Below are positions 16,812-25,160 of a stretch of DNA of 25,160 nt, piece by piece. Each line of letters opens with the position of its first letter. Position 1 is the stretch's first letter. The DNA is from Chrysophaeum taylorii. Its lineage: Eukaryota; Sar; Pelagophyceae; Pelagomonadales; Pelagomonadaceae. Position numbers and translations under genes: made by a program. A model generated the notes under the pieces. It saw only the letters and a list, made by a program, of their open reading frames with translations, did not search any database and was not told the origin of the DNA. Location of the stretch: contig JAQMWT010000292.1 in NCBI GenBank assembly GCA_029834535.1, forward strand, positions 1 to 25,160, written 5' to 3'.

Positions 16812-18146
16812 ATGTGGTGGTGGTGGAGCGCATGTCTGTTCCCACTCCTCCCCAACCGTAGTTTGCCGGGGGTCGCGCAAGTCCACGTTCGGAATTTGCC
16901 CTGGTTCACCGCGAGCGAGGTCGTAGAAGCGGAGCTGCGCGAGGCCGTCGAATCGCGCGGCTGGAAGTGTGAGGTCGAAGTGCTGCCGCTTCGAAAAGCG
17001 CGCCTTCGTGACGCTGACAAGGAGCACTCGGGGGGCGCCATCCTCCGCTTTGCCGACCGCGTGGTCGCGGCGGCCTGCGCGAATGCCTTGGATGATATGC
17101 TCATCCTGGATCGCCGCGCGAGCGCCGCGCTGCTCGAGGTCGTCGACGAGCCAGATCTACGAGTCGACGTTGCCTTCGGCAACGCTGACGCGCGCGCGCA
17201 ACGGAGTCGTAGGACAGCGCGTCGCTTCGCCGCGGCCGTGGACGTCGCGACCGTGCCGCCGTGCCTCGCGTTCGAAGAGCTCGTCGTCGACGGGATGGAC
17301 TGGGCAAAAATACCGGAGTGTCTCGATCCGGTTGGTGGCGGCGAGCTCCGCGGCGCTCGCGGCGAACGGAAGCGCGCGACCGTTGAAAGCTTCGCCCACG
17401 TCGCACGGCGCCTCGACGGCGACATCGTTGACGTCGCGAGCGGCGCCGGAAACCTGGGCTTGCCGCTGGCCAAAGTTCTCGACCGCGTCTTGGTCGCCGT
17501 CGACGTCAACCCTCGCGCCTTAGACCGCCTCGTGCAGCGCGCGATCGAGGGGAACGTTCGAGCGACTGCCCGCGTCGCCGACGCCGATGGCCTCCAGCTT
17601 GACAACTCGGACGGGATAGTCGTCTCGCTTCATGCCTGCGGCGCTGTCTCTGATCTCGCGATCGAAGCCGCCGTTTCCGCCAAATTGCCCTTCTTAGTAA
17701 GCCCTTGCTGCGCCGGGAAAGCCCAAGTGCAAAGGCAGACAAGTTCTTTGGGGGCGATCGATCGCGCCGCGAGGCCGGCCCGACTCCGATATCCGCGCTC
17801 CCGCTGGGGCCGCGATGCATTCGGCGACACCTACGCGCTCCTCGCTGCCGCCGCCGACTACGGTCCCTCCGTCTCGAGAGACGACAACGGCCTGCGGAGG
17901 CGTCTGCAACGCCGAGCGAAGCACCTCGTGGAGACAGACCGGCTTCTCGCTGCGCGTGAAGCGGACTACTACGTCCGACTCCTCGAAATGCCGGGTCTCG
18001 GTTCAAACTACCCTAAGCCGGACCTCCTTGTCGGCGCACCGCGGGGATCGCGAGGGGCAGCGACCCTCGCCGACCTTTCCGCGCGCTCGCTCTCTCCATC
18101 GGCCCTGCAGCTGACACCTCTCAACGACGATCTGCTGAACTTGTAG
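16812..18146 (+). CDS. GSTCD: RRM-domain plus GSTCD-type (Methyltransf_32) SAM-dependent methyltransferase
   Basis: A 444-residue single-exon protein. The first ATG in the open frame is 16812 (MWWWWSACLFPLLP, hydrophobic, possibly a signal or an artefact of an upstream start). An RRM-like fold spans about 23-105: VHVRNLPWF (RNP2-like) and GGAILRFAD (RNP1-like). The catalytic part matches GSTCD: VPPCLAFEELVVDG (148-161), motif I VDVASGAGNLGLPLA (206-220), VSLHACGAVSDLAIE (271-285), SPCCAGK (297-303) and a PKPDLLVGAP end (near 413). Human GSTCD couples this methyltransferase half to a GST C-terminal domain; here an RNA-binding-like domain takes its place. An RNA substrate is therefore plausible but unproven. 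Its own reaction is not known to me. The methyltransferase assignment is firm; the RRM is good but based on motif spacing only. Confidence 0.85.
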   Translation: MWWWWSACLFPLLPNRSLPGVAQVHVRNLPWFTASEVVEAELREAVESRGWKCEVEVLPLRKARLRDADKEHSGGAILRFADRVVAAACANALDDMLILDRRASAALLEVVDEPDLRVDVAFGNADARAQRSRRTARRFAAAVDVATVPPCLAFEELVVDGMDWAKIPECLDPVGGGELRGARGERKRATVESFAHVARRLDGDIVDVASGAGNLGLPLAKVLDRVLVAVDVNPRALDRLVQRAIEGNVRATARVADADGLQLDNSDGIVVSLHACGAVSDLAIEAAVSAKLPFLVSPCCAGKAQVQRQTSSLGAIDRAARPARLRYPRSRWGRDAFGDTYALLAAAADYGPSVSRDDNGLRRRLQRRAKHLVETDRLLAAREADYYVRLLEMPGLGSNYPKPDLLVGAPRGSRGAATLADLSARSLSPSALQLTPLNDDLLNL

Positions 18147-18246
18147 GGAAGTGTAGTCCACTCGTCCACTCGAGTCCAAGTTTGTGGTGATCTTTTTTCC
18201 CTATTTTCTCGAGGGTCGTCTGATCATTTCTATATCTGTATCTTCG

Positions 18247-18254
18247 TGACGTCA
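18247..18254. promoter_or_regulatory. TGACGTCA palindrome upstream of the large low-complexity gene
   Basis: A perfect CRE/bZIP-type palindrome 19 bp before the proposed ATG at 18274. bZIP factors of the ATF/CREB type bind this sequence, and algal bZIPs exist. An 8-mer is expected to occur by chance roughly once in a window of this size, so support is weak. Confidence 0.25.
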
Positions 18255-18273
18255 TAACAAAACAAACCGCACG

Positions 18274-21003
18274 ATGCCGATCGAAATCGTGAATTCGAGC
18301 ATCGACCTATCCGACACGACGAGGAGAGTCGTAACAAGTCGAACTTGGTACGGTACCACGTCGTATCGCTGTGATGCGACAACAGGTATCGAACGAAATT
18401 CGAACGTGCGCCTGCAACGTCCCCGCGTAAGTCTGTTGTCTCACACAACAACAACGCGGCCGGCGCTCGACGAGAACGAGCGGGGTCACTCCACAGCCTT
18501 CTAAACTTGCAGGCTTTTTAGCAGCGTCTGTTTTGAACCCACGTCGCCTCCATGGACATTTTTTGATGCGCACACACCACAGGCATATCGCGTCAAGGTG
18601 AACGACAAAGGAGAGAAAAAGCGAGACTTGATCATCCATCAAAACCCGATCGAGGGTGACAAATGCATAGAACAGCAAGGCCGGAACTGTAAGGCTGGTT
18701 TTCTGTCATCATCGATAGCAGAGGTCGGTGAAAACGCAGCCACGACGGCCGCGGCAAATCGTGGCGGGATCTCGATGGTATCAGGCCAAGAGGGCATGAC
18801 GTGCCACCTGTGGTCTGCTCGAGCTCCAGTGCCGTTGCGACCACAGCGAAAGAGTCGAAATCACGGGTTTGCGCGCATTCTTAAGTCTATCGCAACCGGG
18901 AGGGAACGAGTGCTCAACGTGCAGCGCGGCGCACCGTTGAGCGGTTACGTCCATCCCGTTGATGCCCTAAGTTCGCTCATAGCAGCGAATGCTGCTGCGG
19001 ATGCTGACGACGGCCGTGATGACAGCTTTCGAGGCGGTCGAGGACGTCGCCTCGAACCAGAGAGACCAGAGACAGATGGCCGAGGGGAAGAATACGACGA
19101 AGATGACGAGGACACGGTCGCGAAACAGGCTATCGCGCTCTTCGCCGCTTTTGGGCTTAGTCTTGGGAAAAGCGAAGAGCAACTCGCCAAAAGTGGCGAC
19201 AACCGAACTAACAACAAGAGCTCATCCGACCAGGGTTCAAAATCGGGATCACGGCCAGGCTCGGCTACTTCAGCGCGATCGGGGGGCTCGACGGAGAGTG
19301 CTATGTCCGGAAGTTCATCCGTCTCGTTCGTTTCGGCGACGTCTGGTATGACGGCCAGTTCTATGCGATCGCGAAACTCAAAGTCGGGACGTCGAAAGAA
19401 GAAAAAATCGGAAATCGCGTCGATCCGGAGTCCCGGCGTATCAGATGATGACGTTCCAAAGTACGATATAGAGGCACAGTCGAAGGAGTTTGAGGCCCAA
19501 CTCGATGAGGTCGTGAGCAACCTGGACAAACATCCGCAGTCCAACCAGCCAACGGGCAACAATTCGAGGGCCTTGTCCTCGAATAATAATGGAGCCGGCA
19601 CGTCGTCCTTAGGCGGCGGCGGCGTTGAAGGACTCGCTTTTACGGAACAGCGGCCAGCTTCCACACACCAAGACGAATCAGGTATCGGCGCGCGGCGGCA
19701 GAGGCATGCCTCGGTGCTGTCGGCTCACCCGTCTCAGGGCGCTTCGAGCTCACAGTCCGCAAACAAAGCGACCGCTGGGCAAGTAGCCGCTGCCGCCGCG
19801 GGACACGACAAGAAAAAGAATGAGGTGCAGGCAGCGGATGAGCCGCCCAGCCGAACGCGAAACCCAAAGCCTGGTCGGACGAGAGTAGAGGCAAAGGCAG
19901 CGACGAACACGCTTTCGCGAACTTTGCGCGAAGTAAAATCCTCGGCAGCTAAAATCGACCGCAAGCTAGCCGCCGCGTTGCGCACTCGAGAGCGCGACTG
20001 GCACCAGCAACTCCCGCTAAAATTCGAGACCCTTCTTCCTGGCGCGCACTCCTCGTTGGGTCGCTTGATATCGCTTCCTAGCGAGGTCGCTCCTCGTCGG
20101 CGCCGCTTCCCTGTTATCTCCGTACAGAAAGACGACGATGAGAACGGACTCGCTGGTCTCGCAGAACTCGAGAAAGCAGCCAAGGGCGGCGCCGAATCCG
20201 AAAATGGCGTCGAGTCAGACGAGATAGAACGGAGTCTCGGTTCGCAAATGATTGACGACATGATCGGTGGCGAAGTCCAGTACCGAGACGTGCTCGTAGA
20301 AGTGCGCGCGATGGGGGTCCGAATGCTTGCGCGCCAGCGCGGCAAGTTGTCCGAGTCTGTGCGACTTTACGGGTGGCTAAGACCAATGCTTCAAAAGCTT
20401 ATCTCGAGCGCGCAGAAGCGCGGCGGCCTTCCGCAGTGCGTACTTAAGTTCCTCGCGGCGAACTACCGTATGCTCGCTTCTGGTGCTGTTCTCGACGAGA
20501 GCGTCATGTTCATCATCATGCGGTACGCGTTCAAGGGGAAAGACTGGAAGGAGAAGACGCTTGAATACATCGTTCCTGTCGTGTGCGAGGCGCTTCATGT
20601 CCCACACGAACAACTCCAAATCTGGTTCCGAGAAAACAACATCGACTACTCACAGAATCTCCTCCGTATCCTCAAGAAGCGAACCGGTCGTGGACGACAC
20701 AAAGGGGGTGGCGGCGGATCGAGACACAACAAGCACCACCACAAGTTTGGTGGCGCGGCTGCTTCGAAACGCTCCTTTGGCGGCCTTGGTTCTCTCGACG
20801 AGGGTGGCGCTAGTATGCCCAATGGGCCCGCGTCGCCCTCGACATCGTCCGTCGGTGCCGGTCTGCGATCAAGTCCGGGTGGCATGCGCGGCGGAGCCGT
20901 CTCCACGCCGATGCGCACGTCCCTCGGCGGCTTGTCGATGCTCGAGGATGACGAGGAAGAAGACGAGACGCGCTCCCTCGCTTCGGAGGCCTCTCGTGCC
21001 TAA
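18274..21003 (+). CDS. Large low-complexity protein of unknown function (2 exons)
   Basis: Model: exon 1 18274-18426 (51 codons, MPIEIVNSSIDLSDTTRR...), intron 18427-18582 (156 nt, GTAAGT donor, CACCACAG acceptor, phase 0), exon 2 18583-21003; 857 residues. Exon 2 has no ATG near its open start (18505), which supports an upstream exon. Residues about 190-480 are Ser/Gly/Asn/Arg-rich with a K-rich patch (GRRKKKKSE) and are likely disordered. One ordered, helical block is visible at about 600-750: QYRDVLVEVRAMGVRMLARQ, GLPQCVLKFLAANYRMLASG, YAFKGKDWKEKTLEYIVPVV and HEQLQIWFRENNIDYSQN. The tail is His/Gly-rich then acidic. I do not recognise the block; it could be a chromatin or signalling scaffold. 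The exon 1 junction is the least certain part. Confidence 0.6.
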
Positions 21004-21742
21004 TTGCCAGGAGAGGAGACTGTGTCCAAAACAACGTAGAGCACCGGCGGAAGGTTAGTCGGCGGGCCCTTTGCACATTGTGGACCGCGGCCGACCCTGT
21101 GTCGGAGCAGGGGGCAAGACGTGGAGGAGACACTTCTCCAAAGCGGCCCCACTGGCCCTAATTGATGGAGCAGCGTAGCCGAGTTGAGCCGAACTTCGGA
21201 CCTCCGACGCGCTTACGCCGGTCTCGGGGGTGCTCAGGGTGTGTGGGATACGAAGGTTAACCCGGAGCCCCACGTTAAGGGTATGTGTGGAATATTCTTC
21301 ACCCGGATTGAATAATAGCCTTTTCTCCCCAGCGTGTTCTGAGCGTGGTGGGTCGCATCCGACCTAGGAACGAATTACAACCGTGTTTTAATCTAACTTA
21401 GGAGGTAATGAACATATTAATTACCCGTGGTTCGCATTAAAAATACACTGTGTGGTAATATGGTAAGCAACTCCCGTGCTCAAAGAGCCAGAGCGGAGTG
21501 TTGTTGCTGCTGTTTCTTGTTGTCGCGCGCTGCTGGTTGTTATACCGATAGATTCAAAATCATTGGCGTGGAGGAGTGATAGGGGGTCTGTTGTGGGTCC
21601 TTGCGCCGAGGTCGGCGTCCAAGTACCTACAACTAGCCTGCTTCACAACATACATGACCCTCGCTGACTATTATTACCCCTCCCGACAACGCACCAAAAC
21701 CCTCAAGCCCCAACACGAACCCCCCCTCTCTTAGCCGCAGAT
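21004..21742. other. Intergenic region, no supported gene
   Basis: Includes the 3' UTR of the preceding gene, then AT-rich sequence (about 21380-21460) and T/C-rich stretches. No tRNA, snRNA or coding motif recognised. From about 21718 it passes into a C-rich repeat. Confidence 0.5.
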
Positions 21743-21912
21743 GCAAAGCCTTCAAGCACCCCTCCCCTCGCAGCAGTCGACCTTTTAAAAACCCTCATTT
21801 TAGGCCCCGCATCATGCAGGCACAGCCTGCACGTCCCCACACAACTACGTAGCAAAAACCTTCAAGCACCCCCCCCCCCTCGTAGAAGTCGACCTTTAAA
21901 AACCCTCATTCT
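21743..21912 (+). repeat. Imperfect direct repeat directly upstream of a plastid-protein gene
   Basis: Two roughly 60-bp copies lie at 21750-21805 and 21858-21913, sharing CCTTCAAGCACCCC, C-runs, AG-AGTCGACC-TTTAAAAACC and CTCATT. The second copy runs straight into the ATG at 21913, so it forms the 5' UTR or core promoter. The AGTCGAC-TTTAAA core with adjoining CCCCTC is the reverse-complement counterpart of TTTAAATGTCGACT...GAGGGG at 1503-1535, suggesting the same dispersed repeat family. Confidence 0.7.
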
Positions 21913-22704
21913 ATGATGTGGTGCCGCCATGTTCTTCTGTTGTGCGTGCCCGCGGCGACCGGGTTCTCTTCGTCGTCGTCCGTTGCGAGGAATCATCACC
22001 GGTGCGCGGTGGGGCGATGCATGGTGGGCGAGGGTGTAATGTCTGACGTTCCCCTCGATGCGAGCAGCATCAACGAGGGGGGACTCGTGGTGAGTTTGAT
22101 CGTGTCGCTCGCCTTCATCGCGTTCGGCGGAAGCCGGTACTTCGAGCCCGCAGACCCGCGCCAGGCGCTCGAGATTCCCAAGAGTCAGTACTTGATCCGG
22201 TGGGTGTCGGCCGAGCGCGTGGTTTACGAAGGCGTCGCGAGCATCGCCGAGGTATCGGAGGCCGGCTTGAACGCAAAGACCTTTTCGTCGCTCGAGGAAG
22301 CCAACGCTTTGGCGCGCCAGCTCGAGCGTCAGATTCCGAATGTGCGGTACGGAGTCTACGCCGTGACTCCCGGCACGGCACCGGTGCAGTTGAAAGACGT
22401 CAGCCGCGTCCAGCGGCGTCGCGTCCTCGATCCACAGGACGTCTGGGACAACGAGCTCACGGAACTCGCGGAGGAAGAGGCTAGCGAGATGCGCGGGCCC
22501 GTTGACGAGGAGTGGGCCGCCTTTCGACAGCGGACCCTCGAACTTGGCCGCACGCTCAAGGAGCAGGTCGACGTCGAGGTTATAGGCGGGGAGACGGGCA
22601 AGCCACCATGTCGCCTCTGCAACGGCAAGGGCGTCCGGGTGCTCTTCGGCGAGGAACGTCCCTGCGACTGGTGCATGGGTTCCGGCATCGGCGAAGTAAA
22701 TTAA
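21913..22704 (+). CDS. Plastid-targeted membrane protein with DnaJ-type zinc finger
   Basis: A 263-residue single-exon protein. MMWCRHVLLLCVPAATG is a signal peptide followed by Phe18 and a Ser/Arg-rich transit-like stretch (FSSSSSVARNHHR), the bipartite address of complex red plastids. A membrane segment follows at about 57-73 (GLVVSLIVSLAFIAFGG). The middle is a mixed domain (YLIRWVSAERVVYEG; VRYGVYAVTP). The C-terminus is a zinc-binding pair, C233-RL-C236-NGKG and C251-DW-C254-MGSG, the CxxCxGxG repeat of DnaJ/BSD2 proteins. Such small zinc-finger proteins assist Rubisco or thylakoid protein assembly in plants; that role here is inference. It converges with a J-domain gene (stops 42 bp apart). 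Protein not otherwise recognised. Confidence 0.8.
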   Translation: MMWCRHVLLLCVPAATGFSSSSSVARNHHRCAVGRCMVGEGVMSDVPLDASSINEGGLVVSLIVSLAFIAFGGSRYFEPADPRQALEIPKSQYLIRWVSAERVVYEGVASIAEVSEAGLNAKTFSSLEEANALARQLERQIPNVRYGVYAVTPGTAPVQLKDVSRVQRRRVLDPQDVWDNELTELAEEEASEMRGPVDEEWAAFRQRTLELGRTLKEQVDVEVIGGETGKPPCRLCNGKGVRVLFGEERPCDWCMGSGIGEVN

Positions 22705-22746
22705 GACTAGGGTTGACCTCCCAGAGGCCACACACCAGGTGGCAGG

Positions 22747-24150
22747 TCAAGAAGCACGCGCGGAGACGTCGTAGAGGCACGAGACGCGTCGCCGCAAGGG
22801 TGCGGAGGCAACCGGGGAAGGTCGTCGGAGCGTCGCATCGAGCTCGGCTCGGCGCGCGGGGTCGGTGAGCGTGGCCTGGGCGCCTTGGACGGCGAGGAAG
22901 GTGTCGGCGTCGCCGGCCGGTTTGTCCGGGTGCGTCTCGAGCGCGCGGCGTTTGTAGGCGGCGCGGATCTGCGCGGTCGTCGCCGTCGTCGCTACGCCCA
23001 GGATATCGTAGGCCGTCGCGTCGCGGTGTGGTTCCTCGGCGGCGGGGAGCTCGATGTCATCATCGCGGGGGTGGTGGTAATCGTCGCCGTAAACGCGGAG
23101 GCGCGCGAAATGCTTCGTCCGCGCCCAGAGCCGCGCGCGGCGAGCTTCGAGGTCGGCGCGGCGAGCCGCCAAGGCAGCGAACTCTGGATCAGCGACGCGC
23201 AGGTGGCAGAAAAGGTCGTCGGCGGCCTTGGAAGCCTTGGCGAGGGCTCTATCGTCGACGGCGGCCCACTCCAAGCGCCGTACAGATCCGAAGAGACCGC
23301 AGAGCACGGACTCGCACCTCGCGAGCCACCGCGCCGCGCGCGCGTCGAAGGGGTGCTCGTCGCGGGCGGCGGTGTAGGCGTGTTTCGCGGCCTCGAGGTC
23401 GCCAGCCAGCGCGAGCGCCGTCGCCCGGTCGAGCGCGAGCGTCGGGTGGTCCAGCCCGGCGCTGCCGTAGGCCCTCGCCGCGAGTGCGAAGTCTTCCGCC
23501 GCGAATGCCGCGTCCCCGGCGACCTTGGCTGCGTGATGGCGGCCGCCGTCGTCGGCACGTCTTGCAGCGTCCTCGTAAAGACTCGCCGCGCGCAACACCC
23601 GCGCCGCGAGGACCGGGTCCGTGACGAAATCGGCGCTCTCGACGACCTCGTCGACCGCGGCCGCCCACCGCCGCGCCTCCACCAGCGCCGCCACCAGCGC
23701 CGTCGTCGCCGCGCGAGACCAAGGGTCGACATCAAGCGCCCGTCGTGCTTCCCGTTCCCTCGTCGCCGCGCACGCGCCCTCTGCGGCGGCGAGCAACGAG
23801 GCGACCTCCTCCTTTTCGCGACGACCTTCGACATCCTCGACGTCGACCCGTGCCAACCGCCACGGCGCCCGGCCGCGCGGGATACCGTCGTCGACGTAAA
23901 AACACCTGCCCTCGCGCCGCCGTCTGACGACCACCACGCCATCGCCAAGCGACGCCAGCGTCGCGCGCCGCGACACATACTGCTCTCCGCACACCACCTC
24001 CATGTCCTCCGCTGCGAAGCTGCTGGCTTTCGCCACGGCGCGGAGAATGCGAGCCCGCACGGGCCCGCGGCTCCACGACTCGGGCGGACGCACCCGAAGA
24101 CTCACAATCCGTCGCACCTCCTCGTACCTGCACTCTAGCACCCTCTCCAT
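22747..24150 (-). CDS. TPR-repeat protein with C-terminal J domain (DNAJC3/DNAJC7-like co-chaperone)
   Basis: A 467-residue single-exon protein. Residues about 112-330 form Ala-rich helical hairpins with TPR-like spacing (AAATREREARRALDVDPWSR; GDAAFAAEDFALAARAYGSA; ATALALAGDLEAAKHAYTAA). The J domain covers about 379-440: AYDILGV (380-386), QIRAAYKRRALETHPDK (394-410) with the HPD triad at 407-409, then AVQGAQATLTDPARRAELD. HPD stimulates Hsp70 ATPase. Order (TPRs first, J domain last) fits DNAJC3/DNAJC7-type proteins. No signal peptide at the N-terminus, so it is probably cytosolic. The N-terminal 110 residues (MERVLECRYEEVRRIV...) form an extra domain I do not recognise. The many Arg/Ala-rich open frames on the other strand are shadows. 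Confidence 0.88.
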   Translation of the reverse strand: MERVLECRYEEVRRIVSLRVRPPESWSRGPVRARILRAVAKASSFAAEDMEVVCGEQYVSRRATLASLGDGVVVVRRRREGRCFYVDDGIPRGRAPWRLARVDVEDVEGRREKEEVASLLAAAEGACAATREREARRALDVDPWSRAATTALVAALVEARRWAAAVDEVVESADFVTDPVLAARVLRAASLYEDAARRADDGGRHHAAKVAGDAAFAAEDFALAARAYGSAGLDHPTLALDRATALALAGDLEAAKHAYTAARDEHPFDARAARWLARCESVLCGLFGSVRRLEWAAVDDRALAKASKAADDLFCHLRVADPEFAALAARRADLEARRARLWARTKHFARLRVYGDDYHHPRDDDIELPAAEEPHRDATAYDILGVATTATTAQIRAAYKRRALETHPDKPAGDADTFLAVQGAQATLTDPARRAELDATLRRPSPVASAPLRRRVSCLYDVSARAS

Positions 24151-24519
24151 GTGAAGAAAAGATGTCGCTGTTGAGAGATGGTTTTGTGTAGAAGTTTTTT
24201 ATACGAGACATTGACTCGACTCGACGGGGAGCACAAGAAGACGCGCGCGAGGGGTGTCTTGCTGCTGCTGCTGCGGCGGCGCCGAGGGGACGACGAACTT
24301 CCTCGCGACGATGCTGTGGGAACGCGGCCGCAAGCTGCGCACACGTGGGGGGGGAGGGGCAAGCCTGGTGGGAATACCAAACCTCCTCCGCGGACGAGTC
24401 TGTTGTCTTCTTCTTCTTTTTCTCCTGCCACCGCCTTCTTCTTCTTGTAGTCGAAGCACGAGACGGGGTGGTCCTATTGCCACGTGCCCCGGAGGAGAAC
24501 CAAACCAAGGTTCGTCGCG
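24151..24519. other. Intergenic region upstream of the J-domain gene
   Basis: Holds the J-domain gene's 5' flank and the 3' flank of the next minus-strand gene. A CTG trinucleotide run (about 24260-24272) and CTTCTT-rich tracts (24408-24450) are visible; no gene supported. Confidence 0.5.
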
Positions 24520-25005
24520 TCAGTCCTTTTCGAGCCAGTCGTCGTCGGGCTTGACGTCATCAAGCGTCGGTCGGCCGAGGCCGCTCCTTTTCCGCCGCTC
24601 CTCGCGAATCTGTTCGGACCGGCGCTGTTCAAAGTTGCGGTTGCCGAGGCGGGAAACGTACGAGCCGAGAAAGATGAGGGCAAACTGCTGGCTCACGAAC
24701 AACTGGTTTGCCTTGTCGCTCGTGATGACGTTGATACCGGAATCCTCAAGGTTTCGTTGCACCCAGTCGGGGAGCCCCGTCAGATCGACTTTGGCTGGCA
24801 GGCTCGCGCTGCTCAGCACCAAGTCGCTCACGTCGACGAGCGACTTTAGAGGCCTCGGACCGCGTCGCGCAAGCCCCACCCGAGAAGCGACCGACGGGGC
24901 GATCACCCTAAACCCAACTGCCGGCTGCGCCAGGATCGCCACGCATGCGAGCCACCGCAACTCACGACATCTCGCTCGACACCATCCGCCACGCTCGTCG
25001 CCCAT
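24520..25005 (-). CDS. Small plastid-targeted protein of unknown function
   Basis: A 161-residue protein. The frame is open to a GTG at 25032; the first ATG is 25005. The leader contains RWLACVAILAQPAVG followed by Phe32 (FRVIAPSVASRVGLARRG), a signal peptide plus Phe-start basic transit peptide of the ASAFAP type, so import into a complex plastid is likely. The mature part has DLTGLPDWVQRNLEDSGIN (about 75-93), a hydrophobic stretch NQLFVSQQFALIFLGSYVS (about 99-117) that could cross or lie on a membrane, and a highly charged tail (NFEQRRSEQIREERRKR... DDDWLEKD). No known domain recognised. The N-region before the hydrophobic core is long for a signal peptide (18 residues), so the true start may be in an upstream exon. 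Confidence 0.7.
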   Translation of the reverse strand: MGDERGGWCRARCRELRWLACVAILAQPAVGFRVIAPSVASRVGLARRGPRPLKSLVDVSDLVLSSASLPAKVDLTGLPDWVQRNLEDSGINVITSDKANQLFVSQQFALIFLGSYVSRLGNRNFEQRRSEQIREERRKRSGLGRPTLDDVKPDDDWLEKD

Positions 25006-25080
25006 CGTCACCAAGAACGGCGAGGATTTCACCAGGGTTTGTAGTTGCAGAACCTCTACTTCAAACCAAACAACATGGGG

Positions 25081-25160
25081 GTCCTAACTACTAATCGACA
25101 GATCTTCTTAACTACTAATCGACAGATGTTTGTCTGTCTGTTTGTTTGTTTGTTTGTTTG
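25081..25160 (+). repeat. Start of a dispersed repeat (AACTACTAATCGACAGATGTTT plus TGTC/TTTG simple repeat)
   Basis: 25081-25103 (GTCCTAACTACTAATCGACAGAT) is identical to 1683-1705. The AACTACTAATCGACAGAT core is repeated once more at 25110-25127, followed by GTTTGTCTGTCTGTTTGTTTG, as at 1705-1745. The copy is cut by the window end. Confidence 0.9.

Noticed and set aside
18310..18345. GTCGTAACAAG resembling the 3' end of 18S rRNA
   Set aside because: Only 11 bases match and the flanks are coding exon sequence; no rRNA context.
18502..18597. Extending exon 2 of the large gene upstream to 18505 (reading FSSVCFEPTSPPWTFFDAH)
   Set aside because: The frame is open, but no phase-compatible canonical donor joins it to exon 1; the CACCACAG acceptor at 18582 fits the GTAAGT donor at 18427 in phase 0.
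22885..24138. A 417-codon plus-strand open frame opposite the J-domain gene
   Set aside because: Arg/Gly/Ala-rich shadow of a real TPR/J-domain protein on the other strand.

Overview
This is a nuclear genome fragment from a eukaryotic microalga, most likely one with a secondary (red-derived) plastid such as an ochrophyte or haptophyte. The evidence is: spliceosomal introns; an eIF3 subunit, a TMEM65 protein and a golgin-like protein; and two predicted proteins whose N-termini look like a signal peptide followed by a Phe at +1 (AATG|F at 21913 and AVG|F at 25005), the ASAFAP-type plastid address of secondary red plastids. I cannot name the species. Genes are GC-rich and close together.

Positions 1-3415 are a repeat-rich transposon graveyard. 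It holds a frameshifted Ty3/gypsy integrase end (1-1197) and a 1.74 kb segment bounded by perfect 60-bp inverted repeats with TA at both outer edges (1343-3084). That segment encloses a tandem 166-bp duplication and a broken PIF1/Helitron-type helicase. An array of a 19-bp unit (2596-3415) follows and overlaps its right part.

From 3869 the window is genic: MBL-fold hydrolase (-), PDZ/coiled-coil/golgin-like membrane protein (+), FadE-type acyl-CoA dehydrogenase with a mitochondrial-type leader (+), eIF3h (+), a decayed gene with a TEKT...GHPFI...GF-TF signature (-), a seven-exon Sel1-repeat protein (+), a small coiled-coil protein (+), an EF-hand TMEM65 (-) divergent by 44 bp from an RRM plus GSTCD-type methyltransferase (+), a large low-complexity protein (+), a plastid-targeted zinc-finger protein (+) convergent with a TPR/J-domain co-chaperone (-), and a second plastid-targeted small protein (-). 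The last 80 bp re-enter a dispersed repeat that also lies near 1683.

The most useful structural observation is that this genome uses very short introns. Eight can be placed by restoring reading frame at GT...AG boundaries (36-49 nt); a ninth is about 156 nt. Single-ORF gene calling would split or truncate these genes. The most novel architectures are the PDZ-golgin and the RRM-GSTCD fusions. No operon-like logic or defence/CRISPR-like system is visible; the genes are mostly housekeeping (organelle, Golgi, translation, fatty-acid oxidation). All functional names rest on motif recognition by eye; no database search was run.
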